From NCBI RefSeq assembly GCF_003576315.1, contig NZ_QWFZ01000033.1, forward strand, positions 186,001 to 250,000: a stretch of DNA of 64,000 nucleotides. The letters run 5' to 3'. The notes under the pieces are model-generated. The model was not told the DNA's origin and searched no databases. It was given only the letters and a program-made list of their open reading frames with translations. Each line of letters begins with the position of its first letter. Position 1 is the stretch's first letter. This DNA is from Henriciella mobilis. Lineage in GTDB: Bacteria; Pseudomonadota; Alphaproteobacteria; Caulobacterales; Hyphomonadaceae. The position numbers and the translations under genes are program-made. Positions 9,718 through 17,483 of this stretch are shown here, piece by piece.

Positions 9718-9847
9718 CTAGTTGCCGAGATCGACGCCGAGCTTCGGCACAATCAGTACCATAAGGAAATAGAGCGCGATCGTCAGGGCCGCGCCGAGGG
9801 CAAGGGCGCCATAGAAGGGCACGCCGCGATCCAGCAGCCATGGAATG
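9718..9847 (-). pseudogene. DUF3147 gene, 3' fragment
   Basis: The last 40 or so codons of a DUF3147 small membrane protein gene, matching the 3' end of the intact gene at 26938-27294 with a few substitutions and the same stop position. Upstream coding sequence is replaced by an IS3-type transposase fragment at the shared TGGAATG, so the gene cannot make its normal product. It belongs to the left copy of the 965-bp repeat. Confidence 0.8.
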
Positions 9848-10184
9848 GCAGAGCGAAACCGGCATCGCCTGGCACTATATCGCGCCGGGCAAGCCGCAGC
9901 AGAACGGCTTCGTCGAGAGCTTCAACGGAAAGCTCCGCGACGAATGCCTGAACGAAGAGGTGTTCGACAGCCTCGCCCCATGCCAGGAAGGTGCTGGGAC
10001 GCTGGCGGCACGACTACAATCATCACCGGCCTCACTCATCGCTGGGCGGGCTGACGCCCGCAGCGCGCCGGTCGCTCAAGCACTGTGGGAGCACCGCTCC
10101 CGACGCGCTCGCCACACCTCAATCCATGGACTATGAAAGGGGCAGACTCTCGAAATGAGTGAGGGAGTGGAGGGGCTCAGGTCA
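9842..10184 (+). mobile_element. IS3-family insertion sequence, right-end fragment (orfB 3' part)
   Basis: The translation [20 protein letters not shown] followed by [13 protein letters not shown] is the C-terminal part of the IS3-type DDE integrase, including the final catalytic glutamate region. The frame is broken by one extra base near 9977. In the next frame it continues [20 protein letters not shown], then [10 protein letters not shown], and stops at 10156-10158. A likely right terminal inverted repeat, GGGGCTCAGGTCA, lies at 10172-10184. Everything upstream of the orfB C-terminus is missing. It is inactive and forms one border of the 10.2-14.0 kb cargo segment. Confidence 0.85.
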
Positions 10185-10278
10185 GACCCTAGGTCCAAGG
10201 CGACAAATACGAAACGGTCAACCTGCTGGATACTTATCGAATTTGATCCTGTCACGATTTTCTCCGCCTGTTCGAGAG

Positions 10279-10881
10279 CTATCGCTCCGTGATCAATTCA
10301 GGACCTGATACGTGATTTAATCTGACCGCCAGCCGCGCGACCCTCTGTCCGAGCAGTTTTGCTGTTTCGCGGTCAGACTGAGGCGGTGTAATATCGCCGC
10401 CTTGATCGGCATTCGCCTGCGCCATTGCGCCGATGGAGCCTCCGATCCGATTGATGTCGTCAATCGAAGCGGTGGAGGAATTGTTTCCCGGGAGCAGGCC
10501 AAGACTGACCCACAGCATGCCATGTTGAGCAGCCAGCGTAGAAATCTGGCTGAGTGTTGCGAATTTGTCGCCCGCTTGCGAGCTGGAAACTGTGAAACCT
10601 GCTGCGAGTTTGTTTTGCCATCCACGATTCAGCCATATCCTCGATGTCTGGTCCATGAAGATTTTGAAGGGCCCGGAAACCGCGCCCATATAAGTCGGGG
10701 AGCCGAAGATGATGGCGTCCGAATTGTTGAGCAATTTCCAAGCTGTGTCGGTCATAGAGGTAACGTCAATGACGTGAGCGGTGGTCCCGTCAACAGACTC
10801 AAGGCCTTCGCGAACTGCCTCTGCGAGCACCTTCGTATGTCCGTACCCGGAATGGTAGGCGATGGATATTGTGGCCGGCAT
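10279..10881 (-). CDS. Flavodoxin-family NAD(P)H-dependent oxidoreductase (WrbA-like)
   Basis: 200 aa from the ATG at 10881, which has an AAAGGAGAC ribosome site; an in-frame start upstream at 10962 lacks one. The flavodoxin fold is shown by the N-terminal strand and FMN phosphate loop YHSGYGHTKVLAEAV (about residues 8-22), the GSPTYMGAVSGPFKIFMD loop (about 74-91) and a conserved SSSQAGDKFATL stretch. Such proteins bind FMN and reduce quinones or nitro compounds by two electrons. It lies convergent to nothing and on the same strand as the LysR gene behind it, inside the segment between two IS remnants. Confidence 0.85.
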   Translation of the reverse strand: MPATISIAYHSGYGHTKVLAEAVREGLESVDGTTAHVIDVTSMTDTAWKLLNNSDAIIFGSPTYMGAVSGPFKIFMDQTSRIWLNRGWQNKLAAGFTVSSSQAGDKFATLSQISTLAAQHGMLWVSLGLLPGNNSSTASIDDINRIGGSIGAMAQANADQGGDITPPQSDRETAKLLGQRVARLAVRLNHVSGPELITER

Positions 10882-10989
10882 GCGTGTCTCCTTTGCATTT
10901 GAGACAAACTTATCCAGCAAGGCGCGATGATTAATTGCTGTTTCGGTTGGAAGATTTTTCACTTTGAGCGAATAATCGCGCGCCTTTGG

Positions 10990-11877
10990 CTACAGGTTCG
11001 CGAACTCTTCGACCAGGAAATCCACCAGCAACCGGTGCTTAAGCGAGGTTTCTTGATGGCCAGGGTAGAGCACATAGAGCGCTTGGGCCTCTCCTTTCCA
11101 TTCTGGCAAAATGTTGACCAAATCCTCGTTGGCAAGGCTCTTCGAGACATACAGGCTGGGCAAAAGACCGATGCCAACACCCTCCAGAACAGCCTCGCGG
11201 ACAGCGAGTGAATTGTTCGCCCGGTAAGCTGGGCGGATTGCGATCGTTTTGCTTTCAGAGCCTGATTTCAGGTGCCAGGAATTTGGCGAAGTAGAAGCCG
11301 AATAGGCAAGGCAGGCATGCTCTGTAAGTTCGTCCGGTTTGGTGGGCGCAGTCCGTTCAGACAAGTAAGCGGGCGAGGCGCACAGCACCCTTTCGATGTC
11401 CAGTAGTTTGCGCGCCCTGAGACTGGAATCGGCGAGCTGGCCGCCCCGGATGGCAAGGTCAAATCCTTCCCCGACAATATCCACGAAGCTGTCGCTCATG
11501 ATGAGGTCGATCTTGATCTCGGGGTATTGCCGGGCGAAGCGGGGCAGAAGTTTCGACACGACGACCAGGCCGAACGACATCGGCGCGCTGATCCTGAGGC
11601 GCCCTCGGGGCGTTCCTGTTTCGGTGCGAACGGCATCATCCGCAGCGGCTATTCCGTCAAGCACATCGCAGATCTGTTCAAAGTAAATCCTGCCGGTATC
11701 TGTCAGGCGGAGCGAGCGTGTCGTTCGGACGATCAATTGGGCGCCAAGATAGGCTTCCAGATCCTTGATCATCTTGCTGACTGCGGCGTTAGAGTAGTTG
11801 AGGTCTTGCGCTGCCGCGCTGAAGCTCTCCAATTCCACCACGCGCCTGAATACTCTCAGCGTCGAAAAGCGATCCAT
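10990..11877 (-). CDS. LysR-family transcriptional regulator
   Basis: 295 aa from an ATG at 11877 with a GGAG site 7 bp upstream. The N-terminal winged helix (MDRFSTLRVFRRVVELESFS, helix-turn-helix AAQDLNYSNAAVSKMIKDLE) and a periplasmic-binding-like effector domain (about 90-295) are intact. It is divergent from the cyclase-family gene, 103 bp away, the classic arrangement in which a LysR protein controls its neighbour. The flavodoxin gene behind it on the same strand may be a second target. The effector is unknown. Confidence 0.92.
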   Translation of the reverse strand: MDRFSTLRVFRRVVELESFSAAAQDLNYSNAAVSKMIKDLEAYLGAQLIVRTTRSLRLTDTGRIYFEQICDVLDGIAAADDAVRTETGTPRGRLRISAPMSFGLVVVSKLLPRFARQYPEIKIDLIMSDSFVDIVGEGFDLAIRGGQLADSSLRARKLLDIERVLCASPAYLSERTAPTKPDELTEHACLAYSASTSPNSWHLKSGSESKTIAIRPAYRANNSLAVREAVLEGVGIGLLPSLYVSKSLANEDLVNILPEWKGEAQALYVLYPGHQETSLKHRLLVDFLVEEFANL

Positions 11878-11980
11878 TATACACTCCGAGTGAATAGTAT
11901 TTCGACCAAGGCGGCAATTATCATCAGTTGGTGAAAACTCCAATCTCTGGCCATCGCAAGTCAGAGAATGGAAGTTCGGA

Positions 11981-12976
11981 ATGAATATCGTGAAACTGAA
12001 GAATTTTGCCGCTGTGCTAATGGTCAGTGCCGCCGGTGTCTCACCGTCCATCGCACAGAATGCTGTGGGCGAAAGCCCCTGGGGGCCCGAGGACGAACTT
12101 GGCCGGCTCAACATGATCACACCGCAATCACGCGCCGAGATCATGGCGCGCGCTTCTGCAGACCAGGTCTATGACCTGTCGGTCGATTATTTTGTCGGAA
12201 TGCCGAGTTGGCAGGCGGCAGGCGACCCGCGCTATCAGATATGGATGACCCATACGCCACAGGGAACTTTGGTCGATGATCCCATGGGTGTTGGGAAAGA
12301 AATGAATTCGCATGTCGGTTACACCGGATCTGCGATCTCGATGTACACCCACACCGGCACGCACATCGACGCGTTCAACCATTTCGGCATTGGTGGGGAG
12401 ATCTTTAACGGCTTTAGTGCTGAAGAGCATCTCGGCGATCGCGGCTGGAAGAAGACGGGCGCTGAAACTATTCCACCCATTGTCGCAAGAGGTGTCCTGA
12501 TAGACGTCGCTGCTGCCAAGGGCGTTTCCATGCTGCCCGAGGCGTATCGCATCACCCGAGCTGATATCGAACGGGCACTTCGCAAACAGGAAACTACGCT
12601 TCGGCAGGGAGATGTCGTCCTGATCCGGACGGGCCGGATGCAGGTCTACGAGGACGCCCAGGCGTACATGACCAATCCTCCGGGGCTTGGACTGGATGCT
12701 GCCAGATTTCTTGTCGAGGACAGCGGCGCAATGATTCTTGGTGCGGACAATCTGAGCTTTGAGGCATTTCCGTCCGAAGTCGAGGACAACTACATTCCGC
12801 TGCATACGTACCTGCTCGCACAGATGGGCGTGCCGATTATGGAACTCGTCTACCTGGAGGACCTCGCAAGTGACGGTGTTTATGAGTTCGCCTTTGTTGG
12901 CGGATCCCTGAAACTCCGTGGCGCGGATGCGTCTCCCATGCGGCCAATAGCGTTCCCGCTGCAGGCCGAGCGCTAA
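11981..12976 (+). CDS. Cyclase-family metal-dependent hydrolase with signal peptide
   Basis: 331 aa. The first 25 residues form a Sec-type signal peptide ending near SIAQ, so it is probably periplasmic. The family (PF04199; kynurenine formamidase and related hydrolases) binds a divalent metal through the motif HTGTHIDAFNHFG, seen at about residues 125-137. A second conserved block, GDVVLIRTGRMQVY, lies near residue 211. It hydrolyses an amide or lactone-type substrate that cannot be named here. Divergent from a LysR gene and followed after 77 bp by an EamA exporter, suggesting a small detoxification or catabolic set. Confidence 0.88.
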   Translation: MNIVKLKNFAAVLMVSAAGVSPSIAQNAVGESPWGPEDELGRLNMITPQSRAEIMARASADQVYDLSVDYFVGMPSWQAAGDPRYQIWMTHTPQGTLVDDPMGVGKEMNSHVGYTGSAISMYTHTGTHIDAFNHFGIGGEIFNGFSAEEHLGDRGWKKTGAETIPPIVARGVLIDVAAAKGVSMLPEAYRITRADIERALRKQETTLRQGDVVLIRTGRMQVYEDAQAYMTNPPGLGLDAARFLVEDSGAMILGADNLSFEAFPSEVEDNYIPLHTYLLAQMGVPIMELVYLEDLASDGVYEFAFVGGSLKLRGADASPMRPIAFPLQAER

Positions 12977-13053
12977 ACGGCGCTGCGCGGCGCGTGACTT
13001 CTCCCAGACGTGCCGTTGGCGCTCCTATTCCTGCGTTTCGAAAGGAGACTCGG

Positions 13054-13953
13054 ATGCCTTCCAAAAAGGATATCGCCACAACCGCTCTTGCACCCGTCAT
13101 TTGGGGCAGCACCTATCTGGTCACTACCGAGGCCCTACCTCCAGACTTCCCGGTTACGATGGCGGCGTTGCGCGCCCTGCCGGCCGGCTTGCTCTTGCTT
13201 GCACTGACACGATGCCTGCCCCCGCGTGCCTGGCTAGGACGCACCTTCCTACTCGGTAGCTTCAACTTCGCGTTATTCTGGACGCTCTTGTTCGTAGCTG
13301 CCTACAGGCTTCCCGGCGGTGTGGCAGCCACACTAGGGGCGTTGCAGGCAATGATGGTGATCGTGATGGCTCATGGGTGGCTAGGCACACCAATCCGGGC
13401 GGGCGCGGTCATTGCGGCCGGGGCAGGCGTTCTGGGCGTGGCGCTGCTGCTAATCGGTCCAGAAGCCGCACTTGACCCAATAGGCATAGCCGCTGGGCTC
13501 GGTGGCGCGGCGTCAATGGCCGCAGGTACGGTTCTTAGCCGGAAATGGCAGCCGCCGGTCTCGGCGCTCAGCTTCACAGCGTGGCAGCTGACGGCTGGGG
13601 GGCTGATCCTGCTGCCGCTCGCGCTTATAGTCGAGCCGCCGCTCCCACCTCTTAGTGCGACGAACCTAGCCGGATTGGCTTGGCTAGGCTTGGTCGGAGC
13701 CGCCGCCACCTATGCGCTCTGGTTTAGGGGCATCGCCCGGATGGAGCCGGGCGCGGTCTCGATGCTTGGTATGATGAGCCCCGTCACGGCAGTGCTTCTT
13801 GGTTGGGTGGTGTTAGGTCAGGCGCTATCCCCGCTGCAGGCCCTCGGCGCCGCAGTTGTCCTCACTTCTGTGTGGGCCGGGCAGCGGGCAAATCGCCCCT
13901 CGGCCGCGATAGACACATTGCGCCCGGTCAAGAGCCCGACAAAGGTCGCCTGA
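13054..13953 (+). CDS. EamA/DMT-superfamily transporter
   Basis: 299 aa from the ATG at 13054 behind an AAAGGAGACTCGG ribosome site. Ten hydrophobic segments in two EamA repeats are visible, with the typical first helix APVIWGSTYLVTTEALP and the second-repeat AATYALWFRGIARMEPGAVS block. Members of this family usually export amino acids, nucleosides or small toxic compounds (RhtA/YdcZ-type). It is the last gene before the second IS remnant, 3 bp before a candidate IS end. Substrate unknown. Confidence 0.9.
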   Translation: MPSKKDIATTALAPVIWGSTYLVTTEALPPDFPVTMAALRALPAGLLLLALTRCLPPRAWLGRTFLLGSFNFALFWTLLFVAAYRLPGGVAATLGALQAMMVIVMAHGWLGTPIRAGAVIAAGAGVLGVALLLIGPEAALDPIGIAAGLGGAASMAAGTVLSRKWQPPVSALSFTAWQLTAGGLILLPLALIVEPPLPPLSATNLAGLAWLGLVGAAATYALWFRGIARMEPGAVSMLGMMSPVTAVLLGWVVLGQALSPLQALGAAVVLTSVWAGQRANRPSAAIDTLRPVKSPTKVA

Positions 13954-13956
13954 TTG

Positions 13957-14302
13957 TGCTCTGGTCCCCAAAAACTGGATCGTTTCTGCCTGGAGTTTCC
14001 AGTAGTCTTGAACCTGACTGGGAGGAGCGAAGCGGGTGCGGCCAACGAAGTTCGCGGACGCACAGAAGGCGTTCATCATAGAGCAGGGCGAGGCCGGGAT
14101 TCCGGTCGGCGAGATCTGTCGCTAGGCAGGGATCAGCCAGATGACCTATTTCAATTGGAAGAAAGGCTATGGCGGCTTGATGCCGTCTGAGATGAAGCGG
14201 CGGAAAGAGCTGGAGGACGAGAATACCCCGCTGAAGCGGATCGTCGCCGATCTGTAACTCGACAAGTAAATGCTGCAGGACGTGCTAAAGCGAAAGCTGT
14301 AG
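13957..14302 (+). mobile_element. IS3-family insertion sequence, left-end fragment (orfA with stop codons)
   Basis: A GTG at 14036 opens an orfA-like frame: RPTKFADAQKAFIIEQGEAG, an in-frame TAG at 14123, then AGISQMTYFNWKKGYGGLMP and a leucine-zipper-like EMKRRKELEDENTPLKRIV. Further stops follow, the last at 14300. This is the helix-turn-helix OrfA of an IS3 element. TGCTCTGGTCCCC at 13957-13969 is a plausible left terminal repeat (9 of 13 match the complement of the right repeat at 10172-10184). orfB is missing apart from perhaps a few codons after 14302. Inactive. Confidence 0.8.
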
Positions 14303-14326
14303 GGCCTGGTCGCGAGCGGGAGCTTG

Positions 14327-14821
14327 TCAAAGAGGCGGTTCAGGAGGCGATAGAGCCATCCCGTCTCGGTGCCCGCCAACATACAACCAAGTGCCCTTCT
14401 GGAAGACGTAGACATCACTGAACCGCAAATTGCCCTTCAGTATTTCGCCCTTGGTACGTGTCTCTGTATCCTCTCCGGTCCATTGATATTCCTCATCAAT
14501 CGTGTAGTGAGCCACGGCGACCTTTCCGTCGGCATAGAACTGTATGTATTTTGGTATGATCTCCAGCCGTTTGACGACTTCATTCGACTTGATCGTATCC
14601 CAAAGGGAACCGAAAGAATCTTTGGTGAGCAGACGGTCCGAGCCGATCGACCAGCGCAGAAAATCCGGATGATAGATCGCCATGTGGCCGTCGCGGTCGT
14701 TTTGCGCCCACGTCGCATTACGCGCCTCGACGATTGCCCAAACATCAGCTTCGTTCGGCTTGTTCGCGCACGCTGAGATCATTGCAAAGCACGCTGCCAG
14801 AAGCAGGGTGATCCGAACCAT
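14327..14821 (-). CDS. Putative lipoprotein with NTF2/SnoaL-like domain
   Basis: 164 aa. A hydrophobic N-terminus ending in MISAC gives a lipobox with Cys18, so it is probably a lipoprotein. The mature part (VWAIVEARNATWAQNDRDGH ... FADGKVAVAHYTIDEEYQW ... GGHRDG) has the pattern of DUF4440/SnoaL NTF2-like proteins, which bind small ligands or act as steroid-isomerase-like enzymes. The last few codons (PPEPPL) lie right beside the IS remnant, so the original C-terminus may have been changed. Function unknown. Confidence 0.7.
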   Translation of the reverse strand: MVRITLLLAACFAMISACANKPNEADVWAIVEARNATWAQNDRDGHMAIYHPDFLRWSIGSDRLLTKDSFGSLWDTIKSNEVVKRLEIIPKYIQFYADGKVAVAHYTIDEEYQWTGEDTETRTKGEILKGNLRFSDVYVFQKGTWLYVGGHRDGMALSPPEPPL

Positions 14822-15023
14822 TTTACGCCCTTTTTTATCTTTCGATGTCTAACGCTGAGAGGCTATTTGGAACCTATCATGGACCTAGACGATGCTGGAA
14901 GCTTCCTTTGGCGATTTAGCAAGAGTCCGCTTTGGGCGCATACCCGGTCATCAGCGGGATCAGGTATCCAGCTGTGGCCAACGGCTAACTGGATTCAATT
15001 TCGCCGCATGTGAATGCTGGCGC

Positions 15024-16235
15024 TCAACCCCCTTCATCATCCAGGACGATATCGACAACAATGTCGCCGAGCGTTGAGGAGCGATAGGTGACGACATCGC
15101 CCGGCTTGAGGAAATGACCGCCGGCCACTTCATTCTCCACAAAGACCGGGATTCCTACATCGGACAGACTTTTGCCACTTAGCGGGCCACCAGATGCAAG
15201 GTAGGCGAGGAAAATTTCAATATAGTCGTGGCGTCGCGGCGTTGTGAAAATAACGCCTTCGGATGTCCCGGACATCAGCGTTGTCGAAGGCGCAATGTAT
15301 GGTTCGGGCGTCAGTTTGAAAAAATCACCGTCAAAATAGAAGCGAGGCGCAGACATGTCGCCGAGTGCCTTCTGAGCGAGACCCCTGAAGTCAAGGATCA
15401 TCTCTTCACCCCGGGCATCCTGCCGGGGCTGGCCATTGTGCTCAGTCATCATGCGAGTATCTGCAATGAACGACGCCCAATCATCTGGGACGACGAGAAA
15501 CGGACCTGTCGGAAAGAAGCCCTGACCGCTCTTCGCGTCGCTGAAGCCATATCCGGAATCCAGATTATCGAAGTCAGCGAGTTCCAGCAGGGCGATCCTG
15601 TCAGTGAAGTCTCCGCACAAGAAGAACCCTTTCACCGCAACATCGAAGTCAACCAAAGATGATATGGGTCGGTCAAAACGCGCGCATAGCTCAATTTCGT
15701 AGTCCATGAGATCGGATGGAGATGCCGCGACGCTGGTCCTGGACGGTGTTGCTGTTCCAAATTTGGGAAAGACAAAAACCGAGTCGCTCATGGCTTCCTC
15801 GGCATGTTCGGGAAAGTTCGTGCCAATACCGATATGTCGCATGCCGGGCGGCCCGGTTGGCAAAAGCCGCTCGACACTAATCTCCACAGTAGCTTTCAGC
15901 TGATCTTTGGTCGCAAGCAGGTCCGCTTTGTCCACCTGTGCCAAGACTTGAAAAGGGTCTTCCAGACGCGCGGCGCCGAAGTCGGCGAAATCAATGCCAG
16001 TTACCGTTTCTCCGTCATAATCGACAACCAGGATTGTTACTATTTCTCCCAAGCCATTGCGGAACTGGGCAAGCGTGAGCGCCTCTTCGAAGGGGGCAAT
16101 GTGTATCTGAAGCGGTTCAGCTTCGAAAGTTGCTGGATTGAATTGCGGGTCATCCGATGTGAACCAGGCAATATATGTTGCGAGAACCAGTGTTGCCGCG
16201 ACCGCAGCTGAATAGGTTAAAGGGCGCATTGGCAT
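15024..16235 (-). CDS. Fumarylacetoacetate hydrolase-like protein with N-terminal membrane anchor
   Basis: 403 aa from the ATG at 16235 (GGAAG site; a TTG at 16277 would extend it). Residues 5-25 form one membrane segment. The C-terminal two thirds follow the FAH pattern: MDYEIELCARFDRPIS near residue 180, a GFSDAKSGQGFFPTGPFLV block near 235 (usually ...KSFDTFCPMGP) and FLKPGDVVTYRSSTLGDI near the end. FAH enzymes hydrolyse or decarboxylate beta-keto acids with a metal ion. Standard members are soluble and about 280 aa; the anchor and the extra 150-residue N-terminal region are unusual. The metal-binding glutamates should be checked before calling it an enzyme. Confidence 0.6.
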   Translation of the reverse strand: MPMRPLTYSAAVAATLVLATYIAWFTSDDPQFNPATFEAEPLQIHIAPFEEALTLAQFRNGLGEIVTILVVDYDGETVTGIDFADFGAARLEDPFQVLAQVDKADLLATKDQLKATVEISVERLLPTGPPGMRHIGIGTNFPEHAEEAMSDSVFVFPKFGTATPSRTSVAASPSDLMDYEIELCARFDRPISSLVDFDVAVKGFFLCGDFTDRIALLELADFDNLDSGYGFSDAKSGQGFFPTGPFLVVPDDWASFIADTRMMTEHNGQPRQDARGEEMILDFRGLAQKALGDMSAPRFYFDGDFFKLTPEPYIAPSTTLMSGTSEGVIFTTPRRHDYIEIFLAYLASGGPLSGKSLSDVGIPVFVENEVAGGHFLKPGDVVTYRSSTLGDIVVDIVLDDEGG

Positions 16236-16340
16236 GGCTGACTTCCAAACACTGCGAATGACAAGCCTATTAAACAATGTTCGCTAAGGGCGCAAAACCA
16301 GACATTGGAAAGGATACGCCGATGCTATTAAGAAGGATGG

Positions 16341-17483
16341 ATGTCCTTGAACATTATCCACACGTCTGACTGGCAAATCGGCAAGGTGTTTCGCTTCGTC
16401 GATGACGGCACGATGGGGCTGCTTCAAGAAGCGCGGCTTTCGGCCATCACGCGACTAGGTGAGCTAGCGCTGGAACATGGTGCCCCTCACGTTGTAGTTG
16501 CCGGAGATATCTATGACATGGAGGCGTTGTCGCCACGATCGCTGAACCAACCGTTGGAACGCATCCGGAAGTTCGAGAATGTGAAATGGCACCTTATGCC
16601 AGGAAATCACGATCCACATCGGCCACACGGTTTATGGGATCAGCTCATGCGAAGAGGCGTGCCGGACAATGTGATCGTTCATTTCTCCGCTGAACCGAGG
16701 ATTTTCGAAAGCGATGGATTCGCTGTTCTGCCTGCGCCCCTCCAGTACAGGCGCACTCTTCAGGACCCCACTTCTTATATGGATAAAGCGGCAACCCCGG
16801 ATGGGGTTATCCGTATAGGTCTAGCGCATGGCACGGTCAGTGGCTTTGGTTCCGAGGACAAAGACGTTCCAAACTATATCAATCCCGGTAGGCCGAAGTC
16901 GGCGGGGCTCGCCTATCTGGCCTTGGGCGATTGGCACGGACAAAAGAAGATCAACGACAAGGTCTGGTATAGCGGCACGCATGAAACCGATGCGTTTGAT
17001 GTCGAGGGCGGTGGCCAGGCGCTTTTGGTCGAAATCCAAAGTGCTGAATCTGCGCCAGTCGTTGCACCGCTGAAGACAGGCTATTACCAGTGGATGACGT
17101 ATCGCGAGCAGATCAATAGTTATGAAGATGTTGATGCCCTCGCTGCGACCCTGCGCGGCAGTGGAAACGACCTGAGCCAGATTTTGGTGCGCCTTTTTGT
17201 CGAGGGTGCGGTTTCACTTCAGGACCGACAGTATTTTGAGGAACAGATCATCGATCAGGTTTCGGCGGCTTTCGGTTATTTGAGGGTCGATGATACTCGG
17301 CTCTTCCCGAGTCCCAGCGAAGAGGACCTCGATCAGATCGACCGGGGCGGTTTCGTAAGAACTGCGGCCGATGTCCTGAGGCAGAAGGCTGAGAACATGA
17401 GCGATCCCGGCCAGGAGATCGCCGCGCTGGCACTTCAGCGTCTGTACGTCGAGCACATGAAATTGCAGACGAGGAGCCAATGA
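16341..17483 (+). CDS. YhaO/SbcD-like DNA repair exonuclease
   Basis: 380 aa calcineurin-type phosphoesterase of the Mre11/SbcD/YhaO group. Metal-binding motifs are TSDWQIG (residues 8-14), GDIYD (55-59), GNHD (88-91), AHG near 161 and LGDWHG near 195. The family cleaves DNA ends or hairpins and works with a Rad50-like ATPase. That partner is the next gene, which starts within this stop codon (ATGA), so the two are made together. The DWQ form of the first motif and the YhaN-like partner make YhaO a closer model than classical SbcD. First gene of the proposed three-gene cassette. Confidence 0.9.
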   Translation: MSLNIIHTSDWQIGKVFRFVDDGTMGLLQEARLSAITRLGELALEHGAPHVVVAGDIYDMEALSPRSLNQPLERIRKFENVKWHLMPGNHDPHRPHGLWDQLMRRGVPDNVIVHFSAEPRIFESDGFAVLPAPLQYRRTLQDPTSYMDKAATPDGVIRIGLAHGTVSGFGSEDKDVPNYINPGRPKSAGLAYLALGDWHGQKKINDKVWYSGTHETDAFDVEGGGQALLVEIQSAESAPVVAPLKTGYYQWMTYREQINSYEDVDALAATLRGSGNDLSQILVRLFVEGAVSLQDRQYFEEQIIDQVSAAFGYLRVDDTRLFPSPSEEDLDQIDRGGFVRTAADVLRQKAENMSDPGQEIAALALQRLYVEHMKLQTRSQ

